NCBI RefSeq assembly: GCF_015910445.1
Contig: NZ_CP048882.1
Span: forward strand, 1,984,001-2,048,000
DNA from: Streptomyces bathyalis
Lineage (GTDB): Bacteria; Actinomycetota; Actinomycetes; Streptomycetales; Streptomycetaceae
Direction: 5' to 3'
DNA: 64,000 bases
Shown here: positions 10,404 through 17,861 of the stretch, in pieces
Layout: each line of letters begins with the position of its first letter
Numbering within the stretch: the first letter of the stretch is position 1
Translations under genes and position numbers: made by a program
Notes under the pieces: model-generated
What the model was told of the DNA's origin: nothing
Databases searched by the model: none
The model's input: only the letters and a program-made list of their open reading frames with translations

Positions 10404-11768
10404 ATGCTGCAGGCCGGTACCGAACGCACCCCGCTCCCCCCGCTGCGTGCTGAACCCGCCGCCGCTGCCCGTGAGTTACCGGCCCGAGCGCCGGACCACG
10501 CGGACGGTGTGGACCGTACGCACGGGGCGGATCGCCCCGTCCACGTGGAGGAGGAGCAGGCGGGAGAGAGGGACGGACCGGCCCGCGACCCCTATCTCGA
10601 CAACGCCAAGTACCTGACCATCGTGCTCGTCGCCGTCGGGCACGCGTGGGCGCCGCTGACGATCGGCAGCCGCTCGACCACGGCGCTGTACTACCTGCTC
10701 TACACGTTCCACATGCCGGCGTTCGTCATCATCTCCGGCTATCTCTCCCGCCGTTTCGAGTGCCGGCCACATCAGATCCGGAGGCTGCTGACGGGCCTCG
10801 TCGTCCCGTACGTCGTCTTCCAGACGCTCTTCACGTTCTTCATGCGGTGGGCCGCGGACGATCCGGACCGTGAATTCCGTTACCAGGAGCCGGCGTTCGC
10901 CCTGTGGTTCCTGGTGGCGCTGTGCCTGTGGCGGATGACGACGCCTCTGTGGAGGGCCCTGCGGTGGCCGCTGCCAGTGGCCGTGGCCATCGCGGTCGCG
11001 GCGAGTGTGACGCCCAGCATCAGCGACGATCTGGGACTGATGCGGACGGCGCAGTTCCTGCCGTTCTTCGTGCTGGGGCTCCGACTGCGGCCCGAACACT
11101 TCGAGTTGGTGCGGCACCGCGCCGTGCGGATCCTCGCGGTGCCGGTCGCCGCCGGTGCGCTGGTGGTGTCGTATGCGGCCGTGCCGTACATCTCCGGAGC
11201 CCCGTTCCTGCACGACAAGGACGCACAGAGCCTGGGTCTCCCGTCGTGGCTGGGAGCGGTGATGACGCTGACGGCGTTCGGCTGTGCCCTGGTGATGACG
11301 GCGTGCTTCCTGTCCTGGGTCCCGCGCAGGCGCATGTGGTTCACGTCCTTGGGCGCCGGGACGCTCTGCGCGTACGTGCTGCACGTCTATCCGGTCCAGT
11401 ACGCCAAGGAACTCGGCTGGTTCAAGCACGAGGGGGCGCAGCATCCGCTCGACCGCTTCGCCATCACCGTGATCGCGGCCGGGCTCATGACCCTTCTCTG
11501 CACGGCGCCGGTGCGGCAGGGGCTGCGCTTCGTGCTGGAGCCGAGGATGAAGTGGTTCTTCACCACGCAGGCGAACGCAGCCGGCGCGAACGCACCGGCC
11601 ACCGACGCACCCGCTCCGAACACTCCGGCTCCCGGCGCACCGGCTGCGAGCGCGCCCCAGCTGCCGCCCGCTCCCTCCGCCCGCGCCCTGGAACTGCCCC
11701 CGGCGCCGCCGAATCCGGCCGGGGACGCCGAGGACGGGAACCAGAGCACGGCACGTGGCGGCCCTTAG
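10404..11768 (+). CDS. Membrane acyltransferase (fucose 4-O-acetylase/AT3-like)
   Basis: About 454 residues. After a 70-residue charged N-terminal tail comes DPYLDNAKYLTIVLVAVGHAW, the opening of family-3 acyltransferases with the key His in VGHAW; about ten hydrophobic segments follow, including FHMPAFVIISGYLSRR. Such proteins O-acetylate sugars or lipids using cytosolic acetyl-CoA. The last 70 residues are an Ala/Pro tail. The ATG at 10404 is chosen; an in-frame GTG lies at 10395. The TAG stop (11766-11768) coincides with the outer end of an IS remnant, so the present C-terminus may have been set by that insertion. Nothing else clear is seen in 10249-10403. Confidence 0.82.
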   Translation: MLQAGTERTPLPPLRAEPAAAARELPARAPDHADGVDRTHGADRPVHVEEEQAGERDGPARDPYLDNAKYLTIVLVAVGHAWAPLTIGSRSTTALYYLLYTFHMPAFVIISGYLSRRFECRPHQIRRLLTGLVVPYVVFQTLFTFFMRWAADDPDREFRYQEPAFALWFLVALCLWRMTTPLWRALRWPLPVAVAIAVAASVTPSISDDLGLMRTAQFLPFFVLGLRLRPEHFELVRHRAVRILAVPVAAGALVVSYAAVPYISGAPFLHDKDAQSLGLPSWLGAVMTLTAFGCALVMTACFLSWVPRRRMWFTSLGAGTLCAYVLHVYPVQYAKELGWFKHEGAQHPLDRFAITVIAAGLMTLLCTAPVRQGLRFVLEPRMKWFFTTQANAAGANAPATDAPAPNTPAPGAPAASAPQLPPAPSARALELPPAPPNPAGDAEDGNQSTARGGP

Positions 11769-12056
11769 ACCGGGTCCTCCGTGGTGAAGCGGTCGTTCGG
11801 CTCAACATGGGCCGGGGTACATGGGGTTGGATTGTTCCGGACGGTCTGTGTGAGATCGCGGAGCCGCTGATCCCGCAGTCCAAGGTGCGACCGCAGGGCG
11901 GCGGAACCCAGGACATACCTCGTGGCTGTCGGGTTACCGCAGGCTCAGCCCCCCGCTACGAGCGCAACTCCCGCAACCACCTGGCCTTTCTCGGTCTCCC
12001 CGCAGCCCTGTGCTGCTGCAGGCGATACATCCGTCTCACCTCATAGGACACCGTCT
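11767..12056. mobile_element. Internally deleted IS5-family element (290 bp, both ends)
   Basis: Imperfect terminal inverted repeats of 26 bp lie at 11767-11792 and 12031-12056. Read outwards, both follow the form CCG-n-n-TCACC...AGGAC-n-C-n-GTCT. Between them sits a transposase remnant that keeps the two protein ends but not the catalytic core. The element falls exactly between the stop codons of two convergent genes and supplies part of each. A target duplication cannot be defined with confidence (flanks TTA and TCA). With intact ends it could be moved by a full-length relative elsewhere, like a MITE. Confidence 0.72.
11807..12046 (+). pseudogene. IS5-family transposase remnant
   Basis: The 5' part reads WGWIVPDGLCEIAEPLIP then VRPQGGGTQD, the N-terminus of a common actinobacterial IS5-type transposase. 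Right after 11920 the DNA jumps to the C-terminal region: WLSGYRRL in one frame, then, after a run of six C at 11949-11954 that shifts the frame, RYERNSRNHLAFLGL to the stop at 12046. Roughly 200 codons, including the DDE residues, are missing. The two ends happen to lie in one open frame of 79 codons, but a working protein is not expected. Confidence 0.75.
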
Positions 12057-12835
12057 CAGCCCTCGCCTCGGCCCTGGTCCGGATCGTCGTTGAGTACGCG
12101 CGGCGGATGGCCGCGATCGAGCACGATCGCTCTGCCGACCGCGGCGTCGTCCGTGATGAGCGCGACGACGTGGTCGCACAGTTCCCTCAGCGGTACGAGC
12201 GGCGGCTGCGCTGCCCGCTCTTGCTCGCTCATGGCAGCCAACTCCCGCCGCGCACGGTCCGTTTCGATCCAGTCGGGCACGACGCAGTTGACGCGTACGG
12301 AGTGTGTGCGCCGCAGGTGTACGAGCGAGGTGCTGGCCCGAATCAGGCCCGCCTTGGCTGCGGCGTACTCCACGGACTGGTGGTAGCCGGTGCCCAGCCC
12401 CGCCGTGGAGCCGATGTTGACGACGGCTCCGCTGCCGCGCCTGCTCATGGTGCCCAGGACCAACTGGGTGGCGAGCAGGGGCATGCGCAGGTTCAGGTCG
12501 AGGAGGGCGCCCCACTGCGCCGGGGTCGCGTCGGGGAAGTGCGGCGGGATGTGGCCGCCGCCGCCCGCATTGTTGACCAGGATGTCCACGCCGCCGAATG
12601 TCTCAACGGCGAAGTCCACCGCGGCCCCGACCTCGGCGGCATCGGTCAGATCGGCCTGGCGGAACACCCCTTTCCCGCCCCGGTCACGGATGCGGCGCAG
12701 TGTCTCCTCGCCCTCCCGCGCCGCGATGTCGACCAGTGCCACGGCCGCGCCCTCGTCGGCGAGCCGTTCGGCGATGGCCTGGCCGCTGCCCACGGCAGCG
12801 CCGGTCACGATGGCGACCTTGTCCTCGATCCGCAT
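12056..12835 (-). CDS. Short-chain dehydrogenase/reductase (SDR)
   Basis: A 259-residue classical SDR: NAD(P)-binding TGAAVGSG at about residues 11-18, structural NNAG near 88-91, catalytic Ser in NIGSTAG and Y-x-x-x-K in VEYAAAKAG. Asp36 in LVDIAA after beta-2 favours NAD(H) over NADP(H). The substrate is unknown. The last residues (DPDQGRGEG) run into the outer end of the IS remnant, whose bases form part of the TGA stop, so the C-terminus may be altered from the ancestral one. The gene stands alone; upstream are IS remnants and the hydrolase promoter. Confidence 0.85.
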   Translation of the reverse strand: MRIEDKVAIVTGAAVGSGQAIAERLADEGAAVALVDIAAREGEETLRRIRDRGGKGVFRQADLTDAAEVGAAVDFAVETFGGVDILVNNAGGGGHIPPHFPDATPAQWGALLDLNLRMPLLATQLVLGTMSRRGSGAVVNIGSTAGLGTGYHQSVEYAAAKAGLIRASTSLVHLRRTHSVRVNCVVPDWIETDRARRELAAMSEQERAAQPPLVPLRELCDHVVALITDDAAVGRAIVLDRGHPPRVLNDDPDQGRGEG

Positions 12836-12933
12836 CCGCGATCACCTCCACCGGCGGGCCGTATGTGTCCTGCGCCCGGATGGTCCCACGCCGTGGATGC
12901 GCTGCGCTGTCTTGCGTCGGTCCCTCGAAACAT

Positions 12934-12986
12934 CCGCCTCACCACACAGGACACCGCCTTGGACCGGGTCCTGTGCCGTGAGGCGG
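12934..12986. mobile_element. Second IS-end remnant: right and left ends abutted
   Basis: A 53-bp imperfect palindrome. The left arm (12934-12959) matches the right end of the IS remnant at 12031-12056, and the right arm (12961-12986) matches its left end at 11767-11792. Upstream (about 12895-12933) the bases still resemble the last codons of the transposase (RNIRLTT). The arrangement is right end joined to left end, as in a tandem IS junction or an excised circle junction. The palindrome could also act as a terminator. Confidence 0.55.
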
Positions 12987-13017
12987 CAACCGGCCGCGGA
13001 GCCTGCGCAAAAACCCG

Positions 13018-13047
13018 TTGGCGGGCCGTTGCGACCGCTGCTAGCTT
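13018..13047 (+). promoter_or_regulatory. Candidate promoter for the 17-codon ORF and hydrolase
   Basis: TTGGCG (13018-13023) and TAGCTT (13042-13047) are separated by 18 bp, a fair match to the main sigma-factor pattern. Transcription would start near 13054 and give a 130-nt leader before the hydrolase, which contains the small ORF at 13085. Confidence 0.4.
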
Positions 13048-13084
13048 TCCGGCGGCCGTGCGAGAGGACGAGGAGGTGGTACCC

Positions 13085-13138
13085 GTGAACGCAGTATCGA
13101 CATGGGTGCTCCCCTCCGGGGTCACGGTCGGGCGATAG
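13085..13138 (+). CDS. Possible 17-residue leader peptide
   Basis: GTG start with a strong GAGGAGG ribosome site six to eight bases upstream; it encodes a 17-residue peptide ending in GVTVGR and stops at 13138. It sits between the candidate promoter and the hydrolase gene, 45 bp before that ATG. It has no run of a single amino acid as in classical attenuators. It could be a translated leader, a tiny secreted or modified peptide, or chance; the ribosome site is what argues for translation. Confidence 0.35.
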   Translation: MNAVSTWVLPSGVTVGR

Positions 13139-13183
13139 GTCGTCCGGGAGCGCCGTTCAGGAGCACTCCCGAAAGGCACGACC

Positions 13184-13906
13184 ATGCGATTCACTTCCGA
13201 ACAGCGCCACGACGACGGCGTCCTCGAACGCGAATTCGTTCTCGGCGAGATCCCCGGCACCCTGTGGACGCCTGAATCCGCCGCACCGGCCCCGCTGATC
13301 CTGATGGCCCACAACAACGGCCTGCCCAAAGGGGCTTCGCGGCTGGTGGCGCGGGCCCGGCAGTCCGCGGCGTTCGGCTACGCGGTGGCCGCCATCGACA
13401 CTCCCGGGTGCGGCGACCGTCCCCGTTCCGCCGCCGACGAGCAGGTCCGCGCCCACCTCCGCCGAGCGATGGCGGCCGGCGAGCCCGTCGACGAGATCTT
13501 CGAGTCCTTCATCGGCCCTCTGGTCGAGAAGGCGGTCCCGGAATGGCGGACGACCCTGGACGCCCTCCTTCCGCTGCCCGGGATCAGCGGCCGGGTCGGG
13601 TACTCGGGGTGGACCGCCGTCGGCATTCGGCTGGCGGTGGTAGAGCCGCGCATCGCGGCCGCCGGCTTCTTCGCCGGGGGTTACGTGCCCCGCACCCAGC
13701 GCGAGGAGGCCCGGCAGGTCAGCATTCCGCTGCTGTTCCTCCTGCAATGGGACGACGAAGGGAACCCCCGGCAGCGGGCACTGGACCTGTTCGGCGCCTT
13801 CGGCGCCAAGGAGAAGACGCTGCACGCCAATCCGGGCGGGCACACCGGCACGCCGTGGTTCGAATTGGAGGACGGGAACCGGTTCTTCGCCCGGCACCTG
13901 AAGTGA
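13184..13906 (+). CDS. Alpha/beta hydrolase, dienelactone-hydrolase-like
   Basis: A 240-residue serine hydrolase fold: ILMAHNNGLPKG replaces the usual HG oxyanion loop, the nucleophile elbow is GYSGWT (Ser about residue 144), LLFLLQWDDEGN supplies an acid and HANPGGHTGTP the catalytic His. Overall layout resembles the dienelactone hydrolase or acetyl-xylan-esterase-like group without a signal peptide, so it acts in the cytoplasm, probably on a small ester. Substrate unknown. Transcribed alone behind a leader that carries a 17-codon ORF. The 176 bp after it, up to the convergent secreted-protein gene, hold nothing I can identify. Confidence 0.8.
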   Translation: MRFTSEQRHDDGVLEREFVLGEIPGTLWTPESAAPAPLILMAHNNGLPKGASRLVARARQSAAFGYAVAAIDTPGCGDRPRSAADEQVRAHLRRAMAAGEPVDEIFESFIGPLVEKAVPEWRTTLDALLPLPGISGRVGYSGWTAVGIRLAVVEPRIAAAGFFAGGYVPRTQREEARQVSIPLLFLLQWDDEGNPRQRALDLFGAFGAKEKTLHANPGGHTGTPWFELEDGNRFFARHLK

Positions 13907-14082
13907 GGCCGGGCCGCCGGGCAGGCAGCAGACGCTGAGTGGTGCCGGTCAGGACGCCGCTCAGCCGTTCGCCGTCCGGGCTGCCGCCCTCCCCCGTGGG
14001 GCGGCAGCACCGTCGTCACCGGCAGGAGCCGGCCGGCGCCGGTCGGACGGCGGTCCGACCGGCGCCCCCGCGTGGAACGGGC

Positions 14083-14619
14083 TCAGCAGTTACGGATGCT
14101 CCACACGGGCGTCCAGTCGTAGTCCGAGTCGCCTTCACCGGGACCGACGGCCAGCAGATGGTTGCCGGTCCTGCCGTAGAAGTGCGCTACGGCGCCGCCG
14201 GTCTGGGAGTTGCGGTAGGAACCCGACCCCACGAAGTTGGACAGCGCGTAGGTCTCGCAGTAGTAGAGGAAGAAGACCGCCACGTCCCCCCTCGTGGGGT
14301 CGTAGGCAGCGACGCACAGGTTCCCGCTGTCGCATGTGAGGCTGCCGCCCAACGGCACGTGCACGATCTTGTTGGCTTTCGGCCAGGTCGTCGGTGGCTC
14401 CGCGAGCACGGATCCGGCCGGGAGCGCCGACTCTCCCCCTGAGCCCTGCGGCACGGAAGCTGCCGCCGGCGGCGACGCGGGCACCGTCAGGACCTGCCCG
14501 GCGTCCTTCTTGTGGGCGTTCTCCGAAGAGGCTGCCTGGGCCGGTGCGGTCGTGGCGAACACGGCCGACAGCAGGCAGGCCAGCCCGATGACGGCATGGA
14601 TGGAACGTCTCTTGCGCAT
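14083..14619 (-). CDS. Small secreted Cys-containing protein
   Basis: A 178-residue exported protein: MRKRR then a hydrophobic segment ending TAPAQAA (signal peptidase I type), a Ser/Pro/Ala-rich linker to about residue 75, then a globular domain of about 100 residues with four Cys (CDSGNLC, YYC and the last residue). The domain is rich in Tyr, Phe and Gly (VAVFFLYYCETY, SGSYRNSQTGG), recalling small secreted inhibitor-like proteins of actinomycetes (for example peptidase inhibitor I36), though I cannot confirm the family. The four Cys probably form two disulfides outside the cell. GGGGGAT precedes the ATG. Confidence 0.7.
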   Translation of the reverse strand: MRKRRSIHAVIGLACLLSAVFATTAPAQAASSENAHKKDAGQVLTVPASPPAAASVPQGSGGESALPAGSVLAEPPTTWPKANKIVHVPLGGSLTCDSGNLCVAAYDPTRGDVAVFFLYYCETYALSNFVGSGSYRNSQTGGAVAHFYGRTGNHLLAVGPGEGDSDYDWTPVWSIRNC

Positions 14620-14753
14620 TCCGTGAATCCCCCCTGTGATGGCGGAAATCGGGCCCCGCGTGACGAATGCGGACCGTTTCCGTGCTGACAGGCTGGCGTC
14701 GGACCTCGCGGTGCCGCCAGACGTTGAAGCCGTGGCTTAAACGTCCTGCGCGC

Positions 14754-15743
14754 TCAGCGGTCGTCGAGCAGGGCGAGCCCCGCCGGGGTGATGGTGTGCA
14801 GCATGTGCCGGCTCCGGCGCACGCTCAGCAGCAGGCCCGCACCGCGCAGCACGGCGGTGTGCTGACTCACCGCCGCGTCCGAGATGCCGAACCTCCGCGC
14901 GAGTTCACCGGTCGTACGGCCCGTCACGACGTCCTCCAGGATCGCGGCCCGGGTACGGCCGAGCAGAGCGGCCAGACCGGCGTCCCGTTCGGTGGCGCTC
15001 CTTCCCCGGGCCCAGCCGAGGGTGTGCTGGATGGGATAGACGAGGACGGGGGTCAGTTCGGGGGACGGGCTGGCGAGCATGACGGGACTCCGCGAGCAGA
15101 AGAACGACGGCTGAAGCACCAACCCGCGTCCCCCGAGCCGCAGTTCGCGTTCGACGGGATAGTCGGCCTCCAGCACGGGCGGCTTCCAGCGCAGCAACGG
15201 GCGGAAACTGGCCAGGAGTTCCTGCGTGCCTCCCTCCAGGGCCGCCCGTGCACGCACCGCCCGGTCGGCGTCCACCTGCGCCCGGACCTGAGGGAGGAAC
15301 GGCATGAGCGCACGCCGGTGATAGGCGTGCAGGGCGGAGCCGAGCCGGCGCAGGGCCTCGCGTTCGCCCTCGGCCAGAGCGCGGGCGCCCGCCGGTAACG
15401 GCCGCCGGCCCCGCGCCGGGGAGGCGGCGAGCACCGCGAGGTCGTCACGCAGGGCGGTCCTGGGTGTGCTGAGCACGGTGTCGACGGCGCTCTCCAGGTC
15501 CGAACCGCCGGAACCGGGCGTGAGGAAGTCCGGCGAATAGCCGCGCGACGGCAGGAGCGCCGTGAGCAGACTGTCCGCCGGGCTCAGCCGCGGCCGGACC
15601 AGTCGCCGCCAGTCGCCGAACGCCAGCACGTCGTCGTCCCGGATCAGCGTCTGGAAGCTGTTGGCGATCTCCCAGAGGTGGTCGGGCATCGCGGCGACAC
15701 GGACACGCGCGATGTCGTCGGCCGTGAAGTGCATCCGCAGCAT
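14754..15743 (-). CDS. ArsR-type winged-helix regulator with DUF5937 domain
   Basis: A 329-residue protein. Residues 1-240 form an N-terminal domain of the DUF5937 kind (opening HFTADDIARVRVA; ends with paired PSFFCSR and LTPVLVYP segments); residues about 255-325 are an ArsR-like winged helix (TGELARRFGISDAAVSQHTAVL, then a wing). Streptomyces have many of these, usually next to transporters or hydrolases. It lacks the Cys/His metal sites of classical ArsR, so the signal is probably an organic ligand. Its target is unclear: the nearest genes are a 59-residue ORF upstream and the secreted protein downstream. Confidence 0.8.
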   Translation of the reverse strand: MLRMHFTADDIARVRVAAMPDHLWEIANSFQTLIRDDDVLAFGDWRRLVRPRLSPADSLLTALLPSRGYSPDFLTPGSGGSDLESAVDTVLSTPRTALRDDLAVLAASPARGRRPLPAGARALAEGEREALRRLGSALHAYHRRALMPFLPQVRAQVDADRAVRARAALEGGTQELLASFRPLLRWKPPVLEADYPVERELRLGGRGLVLQPSFFCSRSPVMLASPSPELTPVLVYPIQHTLGWARGRSATERDAGLAALLGRTRAAILEDVVTGRTTGELARRFGISDAAVSQHTAVLRGAGLLLSVRRSRHMLHTITPAGLALLDDR

Positions 15744-15843
15744 GGGGTCTCCGATGCGGCTCGGTCACCGTGCGTATCGCGGTGCTCCATGACAGTGTCC
15801 GAGCTCGTCCGGCGAGGCAAGGCTGCATTCGGACACCCGGCAT

Positions 15844-16023
15844 TCAGGCAGGCGGGTGCTCCGCGGGTTCCTGCGGCCTGCTGTCCGCGGTGAGTTGGGT
15901 CTCATTCCGGCCGGTCCGGCGCTCGTGCGCTGCCATTTCCGCAAGGCTGACCATCCGGTTCGGTTCGATGGCCGGGTCCGGTCCGACGACGAAGTACGCG
16001 GCCGGCTCCAGGTCTTCGGCCAC
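15844..16023 (-). CDS. Hypothetical 59-residue protein
   Basis: A short minus-strand frame from a GTG at 16023 to a TGA at 15846-15844. I keep it because its codon use is strongly Streptomyces-like (nearly all third positions G or C) and the composition is protein-like: an N-terminal part with AAYFVVGPDP, a central MVSLAEMAAHE helix, and a charged, Pro-rich tail. The ribosome site is weak, which lowers confidence. It precedes the DUF5937 regulator (100 bp gap, same strand) and diverges from the membrane protein at 16049. No family recognised. Confidence 0.45.
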   Translation of the reverse strand: MAEDLEPAAYFVVGPDPAIEPNRMVSLAEMAAHERRTGRNETQLTADSRPQEPAEHPPA

Positions 16024-16048
16024 CGCCCGGCAAGGCAAGGAGGACAGG

Positions 16049-16441
16049 GTGCCCTGGGAGACCCCGTACGAGGAGATGGAGCGTCTGGAGGGCGAACGGC
16101 GCCGCTTGGAGCTGCAGTTGGCCGCCACTCCGGAGTCCGAGAGGGACCGGCGCGCCCACCTGCGGGAGTGGGCGGACCGCCGCACGGCCGAGATCGACAA
16201 GCTGTGCGACCGACGCCCCCTCGACCGCTGGGACAGGCTCGCCCTCGGCACCAGCGGCGTGCTCTGCGCCGCGGGTTCCTTCGCAGTCGGCACGTTCTGG
16301 GAGCGCATCGCCCTCTCCGCTCTCGCCCTGCTGATCCTCGACTCCCTCAGAACCGGCCTCCTTGTGCATCTGGCCCGGAGGGTGACCAGGCGGCTGACAC
16401 GCCGGACCCATCGGGACAAGGTGCGTCGAGGCGAGCTCTGA
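16049..16441 (+). CDS. Small membrane protein with coiled-coil N-terminus
   Basis: A 130-residue protein started at GTG 16049, which has AAGGAGG five bases upstream. Residues 5-45 are a charged amphipathic helix (EEMERLEGERRRLELQLA), then two hydrophobic segments (about 65-85 and 88-105), then a very basic tail rich in Arg and Lys. The layout suggests a membrane-anchored protein with cytoplasmic coiled-coil and basic ends; no enzyme motif and no assignable function. Confidence 0.65.
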   Translation: MPWETPYEEMERLEGERRRLELQLAATPESERDRRAHLREWADRRTAEIDKLCDRRPLDRWDRLALGTSGVLCAAGSFAVGTFWERIALSALALLILDSLRTGLLVHLARRVTRRLTRRTHRDKVRRGEL

Positions 16442-16464
16442 CCAACTGCCGGACGACGTCGAGG

Positions 16465-16498
16465 GGTTGACCGGGCATGGAGTTGAACGGTTGACCGG
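16465..16498. repeat. Direct repeat GGTTGACCGG, 24-bp period
   Basis: Two perfect copies of GGTTGACCGG (16465-16474 and 16489-16498) lie in the intergenic space between two convergent gene ends. They look like binding-site repeats but have no gene start next to them. Their role is unknown. Confidence 0.5.
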
Positions 16499-16601
16499 CT
16501 CCCGCTCGATGCCCACCCGGAGACCGCCGCCCGGCCACCCGGTCACACCGCCCCGGCGGGGTCATGTGACCTAGAGCGGCCCTGCCCACACGCTCCGACC
16601 G

Positions 16602-17693
16602 TCACGAACTCAGCGCGTCGATCAGTGCCTTGGTGACCTCCTCCGTGGAGGCGCTGCCGCCGACATCGCGGGTGAGGATCCCCGCGGCCGTGGTGGTCTC
16701 GATCGCCTTCCGCAGACGGGCCGCCTGCTCCGGAAGCCCGAAGTGGTCCAGCATCAGCGCACCGCTGCCGACCGCGCCGATCGGATTGGCGAGGCCCTGT
16801 CCGGCGATGTCCGGGGCGGAGCCGTGTACGGGCTCGAACATGCTGGGGAAGCGGCGCTCGGGGTTGAGATTCGCGCTGGCGGCCAGGCCCAGGCTGCCCG
16901 ACAGGGCGCTGCCGAGGTCGGAGAGGATGTCGGCGTTGAGGTTGGAGGCGACGACGACGGAGAGGTCCTCCGGCTGGAGGACGAACTTCGCTGACATGGC
17001 GTCGACGAGAACGCTCTCGGTCTCCACGTCCGGGTAGTCGGCGGAGACACGCTTGAAGACGTCGTCCCACAGGACCATGCCGTACTGCTGTGCGTTGCTC
17101 TTGGTCACGGACGAGACCTTCCGCCGGTCCCGCGTGCGCGCGAGGTCGAAGGCGAAACGCATGATGCGTTCGCAGCCCACCTCGGTGAACAGGGCCGACT
17201 GGACCGCCACTTCACTGCCCTGACCGCGCCCGGAGAAGTTGCGGCCGCCGAGACCGGCGTACTCTCCCTCGCTGTTCTCCCGTATGACGACCCAGTCGAG
17301 GTGGGTGTCGTCGGCCTTGCGCAGCGGACTCTGCACGCCGGGCAGGAACTGCATCGGACGCACGTTGGCCCACTGGTCGAAGGTCTGGCAGATCTTCAGA
17401 CGCAGTCCCCAGAGACTGATGTGATCGGGGACGGTGGGCCAGCCGACGGCGCCGAAGTAGATGGCGTCGAAATCCTTGAGGCGCTCCAGACCGCCGGCGT
17501 CGATCATCTCGCCCGTCCGCTCGTAGTACCCGCAGCCCCACGGGAACTCCTCCCAGTCGAAGGCGAAGGCGTCCGCCGAGCCCCGGGAGCCCTCGGCCAG
17601 GGCGTCCAGGACCGCACGTCCTGCGGCGACGACCTCCTTGCCCACTCCGTCGGCGGGGACGGCGGCTATGCGGAACGTGCGGGGTGTGCTCAT
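16602..17693 (-). CDS. Tartrate dehydrogenase / D-malate dehydrogenase-like
   Basis: A 363-residue member of the isocitrate/isopropylmalate dehydrogenase superfamily, most like tartrate dehydrogenase/decarboxylase. These use NAD+ and Mn2+ to oxidise tartrate or D-malate. Motifs: IAAVPADGVGKEV at the N-terminus, RENSEGEYAG, SVTKSNAQQ with the catalytic Lys, LVDAMSAKFV and NLNADILSDLG with the metal-binding Asp residues, and FEPVHGSAPDIAG near the NAD site. The ATG at 17693 is chosen for GGAGG five bases upstream. It lies after the LysR and DctA genes on the same strand, which fits uptake and oxidation of a C4 hydroxy-acid. The LysR-type motif at 17825-17851 is 132 bp before its start. Confidence 0.85.
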   Translation of the reverse strand: MSTPRTFRIAAVPADGVGKEVVAAGRAVLDALAEGSRGSADAFAFDWEEFPWGCGYYERTGEMIDAGGLERLKDFDAIYFGAVGWPTVPDHISLWGLRLKICQTFDQWANVRPMQFLPGVQSPLRKADDTHLDWVVIRENSEGEYAGLGGRNFSGRGQGSEVAVQSALFTEVGCERIMRFAFDLARTRDRRKVSSVTKSNAQQYGMVLWDDVFKRVSADYPDVETESVLVDAMSAKFVLQPEDLSVVVASNLNADILSDLGSALSGSLGLAASANLNPERRFPSMFEPVHGSAPDIAGQGLANPIGAVGSGALMLDHFGLPEQAARLRKAIETTTAAGILTRDVGGSASTEEVTKALIDALSS

Positions 17694-17824
17694 CGGTGCC
17701 TCCGGCGCATGGCAGATGTGGGCGGTCAACGGTGCAGTGGAACGGGCGGGCGGACCCCGGCGTCCTCGACGCTTCCGGGCTCCGAGTCAACACACCAGGT
17801 TCACGGCACGTCCAAGACCTGCTT

Positions 17825-17851
17825 TCGATGCGAGCCATAGGCACCGCCGAT
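17825..17851. promoter_or_regulatory. Candidate LysR site before the tartrate dehydrogenase gene
   Basis: TCGATG-N6-ATAGGC-N4-CCGAT, whose core ATAGG-N5-CCGAT has the T-N11-A form of LysR boxes. The same 27-bp layout occurs upstream of dctA at 20588-20614 with the same spacing. It lies between the end of the LysR gene and the dehydrogenase start. Confidence 0.5.
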
Positions 17852-17861
17852 GGGTCCGGCC

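Noticed and set aside
10904..12046. A 380-codon frame through the acyltransferase gene and the IS remnant
   Set aside because: Only its last 79 codons match a transposase; the rest is a shadow of the acyltransferase.
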